From: Ignavibacteriales bacterium
Lineage (GTDB): Bacteria > Bacteroidota > Ignavibacteria > Ignavibacteriales > Ignavibacteriaceae
Reading direction: 5' to 3'
Length of the DNA stretch: 64,000 nt
Assembly (NCBI GenBank): GCA_020061465.1
Contig: JAGUYG010000009.1
Coordinates: 62,001 to 126,000 of the forward strand
The translations under genes and the position numbers were made by a program. Every line of letters begins with the position of its first letter. Within the stretch, counting starts at the first letter, position 1. The notes beneath the pieces were generated by a model that worked only from the letters and a program-made list of their open reading frames with translations, was not told where the DNA came from and searched no databases. Below are positions 8,378-18,389 of this stretch, one piece after another.

Positions 8378-10300
8378 ATGCTCTTTAAATTAAAAAATAT
8401 TTTTATATCTGGAATATTAATTATTCTTACAGCAATAAATCTCTGCGCACAACAATGGCAGTCTACTATTGTCTTCTATGAGAATGACCGATTGAAATAC
8501 CTCTCTGACAATGAAGGAAACAAAATTCCAGACTTCAGCTATGCCGGTTACAAAGGAGGCGGTGTAGCGATTCCCGATGTACCGGTTGTAAAAACAATAT
8601 CACCAATCGATGGAGATAATACTGCTCATTTACAAAATGCAATTACCGAGATAGCTTCTTTACCACTGAACGAAGAAGGTTTTAGAGGTGCTTTATTATT
8701 ATCACCGGGCACTTACGAGATAAGAGGAACACTTAAAATTCGGGATGATGGAATAGTATTAAGAGGATCCGGTGATGCGGATGACCCGACAAGTAATTCA
8801 ATTTTATTAGGAACGGGTAACAGCCCTAACAAAAGATCAATACTTGTAGCAGGTGGAGGACTTTCAACAAAATGGTCTAATCAGGTAAGCGGAACGAAGA
8901 AAAATATTCTAACCGATACAATTTTTGTTGGTGATCGTGAATTTGAAGTAGAAGATGCTTCTGTTTTTTCTGTAGGTGATAATATTATCATTTTCCATCC
9001 CTCAACCGATTTATGGCTGCAAGCAATTGATTATGGCGGTACATATTCAGACCAACCCGGAGCTGAACCCGGTGTTGACGTGCCTTGGACTCCCGGTGCA
9101 GAAAATATTGTCTTTAATCGATTTATTACTGCAATCAACGGTAATAAAATTACTATCGATGCGCCTGTCTTTAATACTCTTATTCGGGAGCTGTCGCAAT
9201 CATATATTTATAAGTACGCACGAACGGGTGTCCGAGCCAATATTGGAATCGAGAATCTTCGTATTGATATCCAAACAGCAGGAGGCACTGACGAAGACCA
9301 TGCCTGGCAGGCAATAGATCTTTTTCAAATTGAAGATGCATGGATTAGGAATTGTACAATGCTGCATTTTGGACAATCTGCAGTACGAACTAATACTGCA
9401 ACTAGAATAACGGTTGAAAATTGCAATGCAATTGATCCTGTAAGTAAGATTGAAGGAGAGCGAAGATATAATTATCAGGTTTATACAGCATCTCAGCAAA
9501 TTCTTTTTTACAAGTGTCATGCAACCAATGGCAGGCATCATTTTGTTTCGAATGGTACTTCCTATACATCAGGATGTGTCTTCCTTGATTGCACATCTCA
9601 AGGTGCATATACAAGCAGTGAAGGTCATAGGCGTTGGAGTACAGGTTTACTTTATGATAATGTTATAGAATTAGACGGACCAAGACCAGGTGTAAATCCT
9701 CGATTACTAGGTTTGTATAACCGCGGATATTATGGTACGAGTCATGGCTGGTCGGCTGCACATTCCGTAGCGTGGAATTGCGATGTGGCGCAAGGTGATT
9801 TAATAGTTCAGAAACCTCCTACTGCAAAGAATTATGCCATTGGCTGTTTCGGAAAAAATATAACAGGCAATTCACCGCCTGCACCATTTAATGAACCTTT
9901 AGGATTTATTGAAGGCAGCAATCAAGCCGGGTTACATCCGCGCTCTTTGTATCTTGCTCAATTAGAAGAACGGTTGAATCTTACCTCAGGTAGTAGTGAA
10001 CCAATAAGTTCACCGAAAAAACACGGTTATTATTTAAATGGTAATTATCCCAATCCGTTTAATCCCGAAACTATAATAAGTTTTTCGATTCCGGAAAGGT
10101 CGGATATTCTTTTAACAATATTTGATTTGATTGGAAGAGAAGTAGCAGTTCTTGTGAATGATTCACTTCCTGCAGGAACTAATGAGATTAGATGGAATGG
10201 AAAAGATAACGATGGGAATGAGGTAAGCTCGGGACTTTATATATACAAAATTGAATCAGCTCACGGAACTCTTGCGGATAAAATGCTTTTAATCAGATAA
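8378..10300 (+). CDS. Secreted pectate-lyase-3-like beta-helix protein, T9SS-sorted
   Basis: A 640-residue protein with a signal peptide (to about NLCAQ). The motif IPDFSYAGYKGGG follows, then a GH28-related/pectate_lyase_3 type N-terminal turn (LLLSPGTYEIRGTLKI) and a long beta-helix. Near the end, YYLNGNYPNPFNPETI begins a T9SS sorting domain that finishes ADKMLLIR. The gene at 23041 shares the motif P-D-F-S-[YF]-A-G-Y-[KR] and the general layout but lacks the T9SS tail. The position between two PL6 lyases implies a role on the same polymer, as lyase, hydrolase or epimerase. I cannot assign catalytic residues. The start is 4 bp past the preceding stop, so the genes are probably translated from one message. 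Confidence 0.75.
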   Translation: MLFKLKNIFISGILIILTAINLCAQQWQSTIVFYENDRLKYLSDNEGNKIPDFSYAGYKGGGVAIPDVPVVKTISPIDGDNTAHLQNAITEIASLPLNEEGFRGALLLSPGTYEIRGTLKIRDDGIVLRGSGDADDPTSNSILLGTGNSPNKRSILVAGGGLSTKWSNQVSGTKKNILTDTIFVGDREFEVEDASVFSVGDNIIIFHPSTDLWLQAIDYGGTYSDQPGAEPGVDVPWTPGAENIVFNRFITAINGNKITIDAPVFNTLIRELSQSYIYKYARTGVRANIGIENLRIDIQTAGGTDEDHAWQAIDLFQIEDAWIRNCTMLHFGQSAVRTNTATRITVENCNAIDPVSKIEGERRYNYQVYTASQQILFYKCHATNGRHHFVSNGTSYTSGCVFLDCTSQGAYTSSEGHRRWSTGLLYDNVIELDGPRPGVNPRLLGLYNRGYYGTSHGWSAAHSVAWNCDVAQGDLIVQKPPTAKNYAIGCFGKNITGNSPPAPFNEPLGFIEGSNQAGLHPRSLYLAQLEERLNLTSGSSEPISSPKKHGYYLNGNYPNPFNPETIISFSIPERSDILLTIFDLIGREVAVLVNDSLPAGTNEIRWNGKDNDGNEVSSGLYIYKIESAHGTLADKMLLIR

Positions 10301-10308
10301 TAAAACAG

Positions 10309-12357
10309 ATGAATTCATTCACTTATAAAATATTACTTTTATTTGGCATGCTCGTGGGGTTTTCCTTCATGATGAATACGGTAGAGGCGAGAATCATTCA
10401 TGTTAGTTCAGTCAGTCAGTTAAAATCTGCTATTCAAAATTTATTACCCGGCGATACTATCGAAGTTAACGACGGCAATTATGACTTTACTGGCAACATC
10501 TCGATAACTAAAACCGGCACTGAAGAAAATCCTATTGTAATCCGTTCCAAAAATCTTCATGGTGCAGTAATGATTAATAAATCATACTTCACTCTTAAGC
10601 AGGTTGCCTACATTACCATTGAAGGATTTTTATTCAGAAGTAAGGACGTAACTGCTGTAAAAACCGAGAGCTGCAACAACATTAGAATTACAAGAAATAT
10701 TTTCAGGCTCGAAGAGACTACATCCAATAAATGGGTTCTGATTGGCGGCACATGGAATCTCTCGGAACCAAACAGTTATAACAATAGAATTGATCATAAT
10801 TTATTCGAAGAGAAACATCAACTTGGCAACTTTATAACAATTGATGGTTCTCCTGAGCCTAATGCAAAATCTTCTCAGCTTGACAGGATTGATCATAATC
10901 ATTTTAGAAATATAGGTCCAAGAGCTGGCAATGATATGGAAGCTATCCGTGTCGGATGGAGCGAGATGTCTCTTTCGAGCGGCTTTACAATTATAGAGCA
11001 CAACCTGTTCGAAAATTGCGGCGGCGACCCGGAGATAATTTCAGTAAAGACATGCGATAACATTATTCGATATAATACAGTCAAGAGTTCTCAAGGGACT
11101 GTTTGTTTGAGACACGGCAACAGAAATATTGTAGAGGGAAATTTCTTCCTTGGTGAAGGGAAGGAAGGTACCGGCGGAATTAGGTTTTACGGCGATGACC
11201 ACAAAATTTTTAATAATTATTTTGAAGGGCTAAAAGGAACTGTTTGGGATGCCGCTATAACAATTACAAACGGCGATGCCGATTATTCTAGTTCGACTAA
11301 TTGGTCAAAACATTTTCGACCGCGCAATACGCAAATTCTATTTAATACATTTGTTAATAACGACCATAATTTTGAGATAGGCTATACTAACAACGGTTCT
11401 TATTCTAAATCGCCTTCAAACATTTTCATTGCAAATAATATTGTTCAGGGCTCACAGAATGAACTTATTAAAATTATTACTTCACCGGTCGGCTTTACAT
11501 GGTTGAATAATATAATGTATCCTTATTCAACTGCATCGCTTGGAATCTCATTACCGGAGGATCAGATAAGAGTAACAGACCCGGTGTTAATTTTAGCAGA
11601 GGGGATATTGAAATTAAGCGCTAACAGCCCGGCAAGAGACGCCTCTTCCGGTTACTTCGATCTGATTATTTACGATATAGACGGACAGAGCAGAGATCAA
11701 TCAAAAGATATAGGTTCTGATGAATATTCAACTGCACCGGTAGTATTAACACCATTAACTCCAAATGATGTAGGACCGCAAGGAGGAAATATTACAATAC
11801 CCGTTGAGTTAATATCTTTATCTGTCAATCAAATTCAAACAGGAATCCAATTGCGATGGAGCACTGCTTCTGAAATAAATAACTATGGCTTTGAAATTCT
11901 TAGAAAAAGCATTGAAGGTGATTGGGAAGCAATTTGTTTTGTAGAAGGGAAAGGCACTACAACAGAGATTAGCCAGTACAGTTATCTAGACCAAAATTTT
12001 ACAGAAGGAAAATACAGCTATAGGCTGAAGCAAATTGATTTTGACGGAAGTTATGAACTCTCTGAAACATTTGAAATCGAAGTTTATTTACCGTCAGAGT
12101 TAAGGCTAAACCAAAATTATCCGAATCCGTTTAACTCTGAAACAGTATTGAGTTTTATTGTACCGGACGATGAGATGGTACACCTCTATCTTTTAAATAG
12201 CATTGGAGAGCGAGTAATCGATTTTATAAATGATCGAATAACTGCCGGTTTCCACACGATAAAATTTAATGCAGAAAATTTAGCAAGCGGGGTGTTCTTT
12301 GCTGTATTACAAACACCAAACATTTTGAAATGTGTAAAAATAATTTTCATTAAGTGA
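10309..12357 (+). CDS. PL6-family alginate lyase, T9SS-sorted
   Basis: Signal peptide to about VEARI, then a PL6 beta-helix over residues ~30-480. The catalytic pair is K247 (in ISVKTC) and R268-H269 (in CLRHGN), with the same 21-residue spacing as its paralogues. The calcium-ligand region reads GDPEIIS, so the first of the two usual glutamates is replaced by Asp. After the lyase comes a ~100-residue module (LRWSTASEINNYGFEI ... YRLKQIDFDGS) that also occurs in the gene at 12403. A T9SS domain (LNQNYPNPFNSET to KIIFIK) ends the chain. It should act outside the cell on alginate. Only 8 bp separate it from the previous gene. Confidence 0.84.
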   Translation: MNSFTYKILLLFGMLVGFSFMMNTVEARIIHVSSVSQLKSAIQNLLPGDTIEVNDGNYDFTGNISITKTGTEENPIVIRSKNLHGAVMINKSYFTLKQVAYITIEGFLFRSKDVTAVKTESCNNIRITRNIFRLEETTSNKWVLIGGTWNLSEPNSYNNRIDHNLFEEKHQLGNFITIDGSPEPNAKSSQLDRIDHNHFRNIGPRAGNDMEAIRVGWSEMSLSSGFTIIEHNLFENCGGDPEIISVKTCDNIIRYNTVKSSQGTVCLRHGNRNIVEGNFFLGEGKEGTGGIRFYGDDHKIFNNYFEGLKGTVWDAAITITNGDADYSSSTNWSKHFRPRNTQILFNTFVNNDHNFEIGYTNNGSYSKSPSNIFIANNIVQGSQNELIKIITSPVGFTWLNNIMYPYSTASLGISLPEDQIRVTDPVLILAEGILKLSANSPARDASSGYFDLIIYDIDGQSRDQSKDIGSDEYSTAPVVLTPLTPNDVGPQGGNITIPVELISLSVNQIQTGIQLRWSTASEINNYGFEILRKSIEGDWEAICFVEGKGTTTEISQYSYLDQNFTEGKYSYRLKQIDFDGSYELSETFEIEVYLPSELRLNQNYPNPFNSETVLSFIVPDDEMVHLYLLNSIGERVIDFINDRITAGFHTIKFNAENLASGVFFAVLQTPNILKCVKIIFIK

Positions 12358-12402
12358 TCTGATAAATAATTATTTTATTCTTTATTAAAGGGAGGTTCGT
12401 GT

Positions 12403-14133
12403 ATGAAGACTTATAAACTATTTATGGTTGTGAGTATTTTTCTTTTCGCATCTGGCGTAGTTCTTGCGCAGATAGTCTCGTCCGGTTCAGGTAATTGGAG
12501 TGAAAGCTCAACCTGGACAGGCGGTACAGTACCTGGTATAAATGACGATGTTGTAATATCATCCGATCATACCGTAACCGTAGATGCTGACGCTGCTTGT
12601 AAAAATCTAAGCATAAACGGTATCTTGAATTTTGAAGATGCAGTTGCAAGAGCACTTACATGTTCAGGTAACCTAACTATCAATACTGCAGGGAATTTTG
12701 TCACTAAATCTGTTACTAGCGGTCCACTGATTCACACACTCATTCTTCATGGAGACTTAACAGCTAATGACAAAATCGATTTACGTAACGGTTCAAATCC
12801 GAATGTGGGAGTTTGCGATATTATACTATCCGGTTCAACCGATACGCGCATTCTAATTGGTGGCAGTCACGATATTAATGCAGTAACAGTCGATAAATCC
12901 GGTGGTGCAAAGGTAATCCTGCAAAGTAATTTTACTATGAATAACAATAGTTCTACAGCCCCTGCAATACTGCAATTAACCAATGGAGTAGTAGAAACAG
13001 GAAGTTATGAATTGCACGTGAGAGCCACAGGCACTTCAGCCGGGGTACAAGGTGGTGGACTAGATAGTTATGTAGATGGTAATTTGGTCAGATACATGCC
13101 AAGCGGTTCACCCTCAAGAGTTTATCCGCTCGGAAACAATGGAATATATCGACCTGTAGAAATTCATATCAAGACCAGTGTTAGTAACTCTGGTGTTTTG
13201 GGTAAGCTTATCGAAGATGATGCGAATATTGAAACGACAACTTATACCGGTGGTATCGATAAAGTTTCGGGATATAGATATTATGAATTCAAAAATATGT
13301 CTAATAATAATTTATCAATTTGGGCGTTGGAACCAAGTTATCGTGCTGATGATGGTATTACTGCTGGTAATACAGACCTCAGAGTAGCATACTCGGATGA
13401 TGGAAAAACCACATGGAACGGAGTAGGACCTAGCGACACACATACAACTGACTTGACCGATCCACCCACATTTATTAGTTCCGATTCATTAGAGACTGCT
13501 CTCCCGTTTAGTTCACAATCGGAATATCAAGTGGCAGTCGCTCGAAAAAGCGGAACCACCACTAATTCAATTCCCGTAGAGCTGACTTCATTCTCATGTT
13601 CAATAATTAATGAGGGTGTTGAACTGCAATGGGTTACAGCTACAGAAACGAATAACTCGGTTTTCGAAATTGAGAGAAGCGTTGAAAACCTGGCATTTAA
13701 CCGGATTGGCTTCGTCCCCGGTGCCGGCACAAGTACGGAAAAAAGAGCATATTCATTTGTAGATCAAGATTTAAATGCCGGATCGCATTATTCTTACAGG
13801 TTGAAGCAGATAGACTTTGACGGCTCATTTTCTTATTCGCATATAATTAATCTCAGCCTTGAGATACCGGTTAAATATTATCTTGAACAAAATTTTCCAA
13901 ATCCTTTCAACCCGGCTACAGTAATTCGTTATCATATTGCTGAACCAGGTTTTGTTTCGCTTAAGATTTATGATATACTCGGGAATGAAGTAATGACGAT
14001 AGTGGAAGAATTAAAACAACCTGGTATTTATGATCAGGTAGTAAATTTATTAAGTTTAAGCAGCGGAGTTTATTTTTACGAATTAGAGGCTAATTCCTTT
14101 ATACAACGAAATAAAATGCTTCTGCAAAAATAA
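12403..14133 (+). CDS. Secreted G8-like T9SS-sorted protein
   Basis: A signal peptide (to about VVLAQ) precedes a G8-like region of about 100 residues, with GNWSESSTWTGGTVPGINDD near its start, where W and G positions follow the usual pattern for this domain. The middle part (~100-390) has no family I can name. Residues ~395-480 repeat the YRLKQIDFDGS module seen in the previous gene, and a T9SS sorting domain with NFPNPFNP closes it. The ribosome site AAAGGGAGG before ATG 12403 is the strongest in this part of the locus, hinting at high translation. It may be a surface polysaccharide-binding protein. It is not clearly an enzyme. Confidence 0.7.
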   Translation: MKTYKLFMVVSIFLFASGVVLAQIVSSGSGNWSESSTWTGGTVPGINDDVVISSDHTVTVDADAACKNLSINGILNFEDAVARALTCSGNLTINTAGNFVTKSVTSGPLIHTLILHGDLTANDKIDLRNGSNPNVGVCDIILSGSTDTRILIGGSHDINAVTVDKSGGAKVILQSNFTMNNNSSTAPAILQLTNGVVETGSYELHVRATGTSAGVQGGGLDSYVDGNLVRYMPSGSPSRVYPLGNNGIYRPVEIHIKTSVSNSGVLGKLIEDDANIETTTYTGGIDKVSGYRYYEFKNMSNNNLSIWALEPSYRADDGITAGNTDLRVAYSDDGKTTWNGVGPSDTHTTDLTDPPTFISSDSLETALPFSSQSEYQVAVARKSGTTTNSIPVELTSFSCSIINEGVELQWVTATETNNSVFEIERSVENLAFNRIGFVPGAGTSTEKRAYSFVDQDLNAGSHYSYRLKQIDFDGSFSYSHIINLSLEIPVKYYLEQNFPNPFNPATVIRYHIAEPGFVSLKIYDILGNEVMTIVEELKQPGIYDQVVNLLSLSSGVYFYELEANSFIQRNKMLLQK

Positions 14134-14139
14134 AAATGG

Positions 14140-14172
14140 AATTGTGCCGCATCTTTGCGGTGCGGCGCAATT
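14140..14172 (+). terminator. GC-rich hairpin between secreted and catabolic genes
   Basis: An inverted repeat AATTGTGCCGC / GCGGCGCAATT forms an 11-bp stem with one G-T pair and an 11-nt loop. It lies 7 bp after the stop of the G8-like gene and 37 bp before kduI. Only two or three T residues follow, so it is a weak intrinsic terminator at best. An alternative is an RNA-processing or stability hairpin that separates expression of the secreted genes from the catabolic genes. Confidence 0.5.
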
Positions 14173-14208
14173 TAATAAGTGCTTCAACAATTATTAGGTG
14201 AAGGTATA

Positions 14209-15042
14209 ATGGAAGTAAGGTACACTCCAAATCCAGATAGTTACAAACGAATGGATACCTCGGAACTCAGGAAGTCCTTCTTGCTGGAAAATCTTTTTAT
14301 CGAAGATGAAATAGTTTTAACATATTTTGATGTTGATCGCCTTATTGCCGGCTCTGCAATACCCATAAAAAAGACTTTGCAACTATCCGGTAGTAAAGAT
14401 GAATTGGCAGCAGAATATTTTGCCCAAAGACGTGAAATAGGAATTATAAATATCGGCGGAGAAGGTTACATTAAAACCGACGATATAAAACATTCGCTAC
14501 AATATAAAGATGCGCTGTATGTTGGCAGAGGAACAAGATTAATTGAATTCTCGAGTAAAGCGGAAGAGAATCCTGCAAAATTTTACATTCTCAGTTATCC
14601 AGCACATGCCGATTATCCAACTTCACATATAAAATTTGCTGATGCGGAACCCGTAAAATTAGGCAGTTCAAAGGATGTAAATAAAAGAGTCATCTATAAA
14701 TACATTCATCTAAACGGAATTCGAAGCTGCCAATTGGTGATGGGATTAACTGAACTGGAAAAGGGAAGCATTTGGAATACAATGCCTGCACATCTGCATC
14801 AACGAAGATCGGAAATTTATATGTATTTCAACCTCGTACCTGATAGCGTTGTGTTTCATATTATGGGTCTTCCCGAAGAAACAAGAAATTTAGTAGTTCG
14901 CAATCAACAAGCTGTATTATCGCCAAGCTGGTCGATTCACTGTGGTGCGACTACTCAAAATTATTCATTTATCTGGGCAATGGGAGGGGAAAATCAAACG
15001 TTTGAAGATATGGACCCGGTTGAGATGGGGAGGCTTAAATGA
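14209..15042 (+). CDS. kduI: 5-keto-4-deoxyuronate isomerase
   Basis: KduI converts 5-keto-4-deoxyuronate (DKI) to 2,5-diketo-3-deoxygluconate (DKII) in the cytoplasm. The 277-residue product matches the usual length of about 278. Cupin-type metal ligands are in the expected places: H195 and H197 in MPAHLHQRR, E202, and H244 in SWSIHCG. The motifs GIINIGGEG and LSPSWSIH are also characteristic. An upstream in-frame GTG at 14179 would add 10 residues, but ATG 14209 has a good AGGTGAAGG ribosome site and gives the family's normal N-terminus. The stop overlaps the kduD start (ATGA), so the pair is translationally coupled. Confidence 0.95.
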   Translation: MEVRYTPNPDSYKRMDTSELRKSFLLENLFIEDEIVLTYFDVDRLIAGSAIPIKKTLQLSGSKDELAAEYFAQRREIGIINIGGEGYIKTDDIKHSLQYKDALYVGRGTRLIEFSSKAEENPAKFYILSYPAHADYPTSHIKFADAEPVKLGSSKDVNKRVIYKYIHLNGIRSCQLVMGLTELEKGSIWNTMPAHLHQRRSEIYMYFNLVPDSVVFHIMGLPEETRNLVVRNQQAVLSPSWSIHCGATTQNYSFIWAMGGENQTFEDMDPVEMGRLK

Positions 15043-15803
15043 TATTGCAGAAATTCGGTCTTAACGGAAAAACTGCTCTCGTAACAGGCTGTCGTAAAGG
15101 TATTGGCAAAGCATTAGCCGAGGCACTTGCAGAAGCCGGTGCCGATATTATCGGTGTAAGCTCGAATTTGGAAAAAGGAAGTGAAATTGAACAAGAGATC
15201 ACGAAGCTGGGACGAAAATTTTATCCGATGACTGCTGATTTTGCAGATAGAAAATCTCTTTACAAGTTTATTAATAATTTAAATTCTTCAAAACATGCAA
15301 TCGATATTTTAATAAACAATGCCGGCACAATCAAACGAGCTAAGGCTGCAGAACACCCGGACGAGTATTGGGATGAAGTGATGCAAGTTAATCTCGATTC
15401 TCAGTTCATCCTAACCCGTGAGATTGGAAAAGAAATGATCAAAAGAAAAAGCGGAAAAATAATCTTCATAGCCTCGCTTCTTTCATTTCAAGGCGGTATT
15501 ACTGTTCCTAGTTATGCGGCTACCAAGGGTGGGGTCGTACAATTGACGAAGGCATTTGCCAACGAATGGGCACAATATAGTGTTAATGTTAATGCTGTTG
15601 CACCCGGATATATAGAAACAGATAATACTGCCGCTCTAAGATCTGATGAAAACAGAAACAGAGCTATACTCGAAAGGATACCGGCAGGAAGATGGGGTAA
15701 ACCGGAAGATCTTGCCGGAGCAATTGTATTTCTTGCATCTTCTGCATCGGATTATGTCAACGGTACCATCCTAACAGTTGATGGTGGCTGGATGGCAAGA
15801 TGA
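15039..15803 (+). CDS. kduD: 2-dehydro-3-deoxy-D-gluconate 5-dehydrogenase (SDR)
   Basis: A 254-residue classical short-chain dehydrogenase. The nucleotide-binding motif is TGCRKGIG, followed by NNAG, catalytic S146, Y159 and K163 (YAATK), and a C-terminus SDYVNGTILTVDGGW very close to known KduD proteins. KduD reduces DKII to 2-keto-3-deoxygluconate (KDG), the step after KduI. It overlaps kduI by 4 bp. A second SDR lies at 18390; this one is the better KduD match because of its N-terminus (ILQKFGLNGK), its central LSFQGGITVPSYAATK and its coupling to kduI. Confidence 0.93.
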   Translation: MILQKFGLNGKTALVTGCRKGIGKALAEALAEAGADIIGVSSNLEKGSEIEQEITKLGRKFYPMTADFADRKSLYKFINNLNSSKHAIDILINNAGTIKRAKAAEHPDEYWDEVMQVNLDSQFILTREIGKEMIKRKSGKIIFIASLLSFQGGITVPSYAATKGGVVQLTKAFANEWAQYSVNVNAVAPGYIETDNTAALRSDENRNRAILERIPAGRWGKPEDLAGAIVFLASSASDYVNGTILTVDGGWMAR

Positions 15804-15833
15804 ATTTATTTTTAACAAAAGTAATGGAAATTT

Positions 15834-16511
15834 ATGTCTAGAGTTGAAATAGTAAATAGAATAATTGAAGGCGGTGTAGTAGCTGTACTCCGGCTGAATG
15901 ATGAAGAAAATTTTTTAAAAATATCTGAAGCCATTTATCATGGCGGGATCACTTCACTAGAACTGACTATGACTACACCTAATGCATTAAAGCTGCTTGA
16001 AGATGCGCTGAAAGTTTTTGATAATGATATGTTATTTGGTGTCGGTTCGGTCTTAACTGAGCAGATGGCGAAGGATGCTATTAATGCCGGTGCTCGTTAT
16101 ATCGTTAGTCCCGTATATAAAAAAATATTAATTGAAGCAGCTCACTTAAATGATATTCCTATAATGCCCGGAGCTTTTTCACCAACTGAAATTCAAACTG
16201 CATTTGAAAATGGAGCCGATATTATTAAAGTATTTCCTGCCGATATCTTAGGGATGAGTTATTTTAGGGCAATAAAGGTACCATTACCTCACTTAAAATT
16301 AATGCCAACAGGAGGAGTAACTCTAACTAATGCAGCAGATTGGTTAAAAGCAGGTGCATGTGCTGTAGGTATTGGAACAGCCTTATTAAGTAAAACAGCA
16401 ATTGAAAGTAAAGATTATTCAAAACTTACTGAGAATGCTAAAATACTTATAGAAAACATTAAGCAATATCGTCAACAAAATTTGTCTTCCTCAAATTTGA
16501 TAAGGAATTAA
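15834..16511 (+). CDS. eda: KDPG / KHG aldolase
   Basis: A 225-residue TIM-barrel aldolase. It has the Schiff-base lysine K132 in DIIKVFPAD, the catalytic glutamate E43 in [10 protein letters not shown] and the phosphate-binding LMPTGGV loop. It splits 2-keto-3-deoxy-6-phosphogluconate into pyruvate and glyceraldehyde-3-phosphate, the last dedicated step for uronate carbon in this locus. It follows kduD by 30 bp and precedes kdgK by 4 bp. The ribosome site is weak. Length and motifs are normal. Confidence 0.93.
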   Translation: MSRVEIVNRIIEGGVVAVLRLNDEENFLKISEAIYHGGITSLELTMTTPNALKLLEDALKVFDNDMLFGVGSVLTEQMAKDAINAGARYIVSPVYKKILIEAAHLNDIPIMPGAFSPTEIQTAFENGADIIKVFPADILGMSYFRAIKVPLPHLKLMPTGGVTLTNAADWLKAGACAVGIGTALLSKTAIESKDYSKLTENAKILIENIKQYRQQNLSSSNLIRN

Positions 16512-16515
16512 TCTG

Positions 16516-17544
16516 ATGAAGGTTGTAACTTTTGGTGAAATTATGTTGAGACTATCTACTTCCGGATATTCCCGTTTCTATCAAGCAGAAAAATTTAATG
16601 CCACTTATGGGGGCGGGGAAGCAAACGTTGCTGTATCGTTAGCAAATTTCGGATTACAAAGTTATTTCGTAACTAAAGTTCCTAGTAATGAAATTGGTCG
16701 GGCGGCAATAAACCATGTACGAAGATTTGGAGTTAGAGATGATTATATAGTTCGTGGCGGAGAAAGATTGGGTATTTATTTCTTAGAAAGCGGTGCAAGC
16801 CAACGTCCTTCAAAGGTGATATACGATAGATCAAATTCAGCATTCAATTTATCCCATGAATCAGATTTCCAATGGGAAAAAATTTTTGATAATGCTCATT
16901 GGTTTCATTTTACCGGAATTACGCCTGCTCTCGGTAAAAACTTGCAGAAACAAATTTTATCTGCCTGCAAAATCGGCAAAGAAAAAAATGTTAAGATAAG
17001 CTGCGACTTAAATTACCGCGCTAAGTTGTGGACCGAAAGCGAAGCACAGAAAGTTATAATTCCCCTAATGGAATACGTTGATGTTTGCATTGCGAATGAG
17101 GAAGATGCTGAAAAAAGTCTTGGATTAAAACAGAATATTTCGAAAGTTGATTCTGCCGCTCTAGATGAAGAAGAATATTTTAACCTTGCTAAAGAGCTAA
17201 AAAATAAATTCGATTTTGATGCTGTTGCAATTACGCTTCGCGAAAGTTATTCGGCTTCATCAAATGGATGGAGCGCTTTATTGCTGGATAATAAAGATTG
17301 CAAAATTCCATATCGGTCACGAATTTACCAAATTCAAATAGTAGATCGTGTCGGCGGCGGCGATGCATTTGCAGCAGGATTAATTTTCGGATTGCTTAAT
17401 AGAAACAATTCAATAGAAGCACTTGAATTTGCCGTTGCTGCTTCATGCTTAAAGCATTCTATCCCAGGCGACTTTAATTTAGTATCGGTTGAAGAAGTAG
17501 ATAAATTGGTTGAAGGAAATTCTTCAGGAAGAGTTGAAAGATAA
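16516..17544 (+). CDS. kdgK: 2-keto-3-deoxygluconate kinase (PfkB family)
   Basis: A 342-residue PfkB-type sugar kinase with the N-terminal [12 protein letters not shown] motif and the catalytic aspartate D283 in [13 protein letters not shown]. It phosphorylates KDG to KDPG, feeding the adjacent aldolase. Placement between eda and the regulator supports KDG rather than fructose or ribose as substrate. AAGGA lies 9 bp before ATG 16516. Confidence 0.92.
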   Translation: MKVVTFGEIMLRLSTSGYSRFYQAEKFNATYGGGEANVAVSLANFGLQSYFVTKVPSNEIGRAAINHVRRFGVRDDYIVRGGERLGIYFLESGASQRPSKVIYDRSNSAFNLSHESDFQWEKIFDNAHWFHFTGITPALGKNLQKQILSACKIGKEKNVKISCDLNYRAKLWTESEAQKVIIPLMEYVDVCIANEEDAEKSLGLKQNISKVDSAALDEEEYFNLAKELKNKFDFDAVAITLRESYSASSNGWSALLLDNKDCKIPYRSRIYQIQIVDRVGGGDAFAAGLIFGLLNRNNSIEALEFAVAASCLKHSIPGDFNLVSVEEVDKLVEGNSSGRVER

Positions 17545-17601
17545 TTCAATTTTTTTCTGATTATTACGAAAATATTTTAAACTTTGTAGAAAGATATAAA
17601 A

Positions 17602-18336
17602 TTGGAAGATAGTACATTTTCTCACTTAGGTATCCGGGAACCTATCAGCAAGATAGTGGCTTCGAGAATTGAAGAGGCAATATTTTCAAAGAAATATGTA
17701 GCCGGTTCCAAGCTGCCATCCGAAGCGGAATTGTGCCGATTATTCGGTGTAAGCAGAACATCGGTTAGAGAAGCTCTACAGTCGTTAGCAGCTCAAGGAT
17801 TGATACACATAATTAAGGGAAAGGGAATCTTTGTTAATAACCTTAACGGTGAAACTGTTACCGATCCGCTTGCTAAATACTTAAAGTTAAAACTCGATAG
17901 AGATTACGTTCTGGATTTGGTACGTGCCCGTCAAATAATTGAACCCGCTATTGCTTTTCATGCTGCAATCAATAGAACTAAAGAAGAAATAGAAACTCTA
18001 AATAAAGATATTGAAGAGTTAGAAAAGTGCAAAGGGGGCTATGTTGAACTTGCACGATTGGACATGCATTTTCACTTGCACTTGGCAAATGCATCTGGTA
18101 ACTCTGTAATACCGCTAATACTCGATCCTATTCACAGACTTATTCCGGAAGTATCTTCGGTATATGCTACCGTTTCTGATGCTAAAGAAATAGCTGTGGC
18201 TTGGCATAGAAAAATATGGGAGTTTGTAGCCTCAGGCTCTTCTATTGAAGCGCGAGAGGCTATGGTTGAACACTTAAAGATAGCTGAAGAACATGCAATC
18301 AAAATGCTTGAGTCCAGATCAAAACTTGAATCGTGA
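17602..18336 (+). CDS. FadR-subfamily GntR transcriptional regulator
   Basis: Residues ~15-80 are a GntR winged helix-turn-helix (KLPSEAELCRLFGVSRTSVR, EALQSLAAQGLI). Residues ~95-235 are an FCD effector domain, with metal-binding type residues in LDMHFHLHLA, in HRLIPEV and in a late AWHRKIWEFV segment. The start is TTG at 17602; a stop at 17587 leaves no other usual start. Regulators of this subfamily (KdgR or UxuR/ExuR like) often sense uronates or KDG, so this is the likely local repressor. I found no convincing FadR-type operator nearby. Confidence 0.88.
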   Translation: MEDSTFSHLGIREPISKIVASRIEEAIFSKKYVAGSKLPSEAELCRLFGVSRTSVREALQSLAAQGLIHIIKGKGIFVNNLNGETVTDPLAKYLKLKLDRDYVLDLVRARQIIEPAIAFHAAINRTKEEIETLNKDIEELEKCKGGYVELARLDMHFHLHLANASGNSVIPLILDPIHRLIPEVSSVYATVSDAKEIAVAWHRKIWEFVASGSSIEAREAMVEHLKIAEEHAIKMLESRSKLES

Positions 18337-18389
18337 TAATTAGTTAAAATCAATAAGATATTATTTCTGAAACAACATGGAGAATTATT

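Noticed and set aside
14179-14208. Longer GTG start for kduI
   Set aside because: It adds residues absent from the family, and the clear ribosome site serves ATG 14209.
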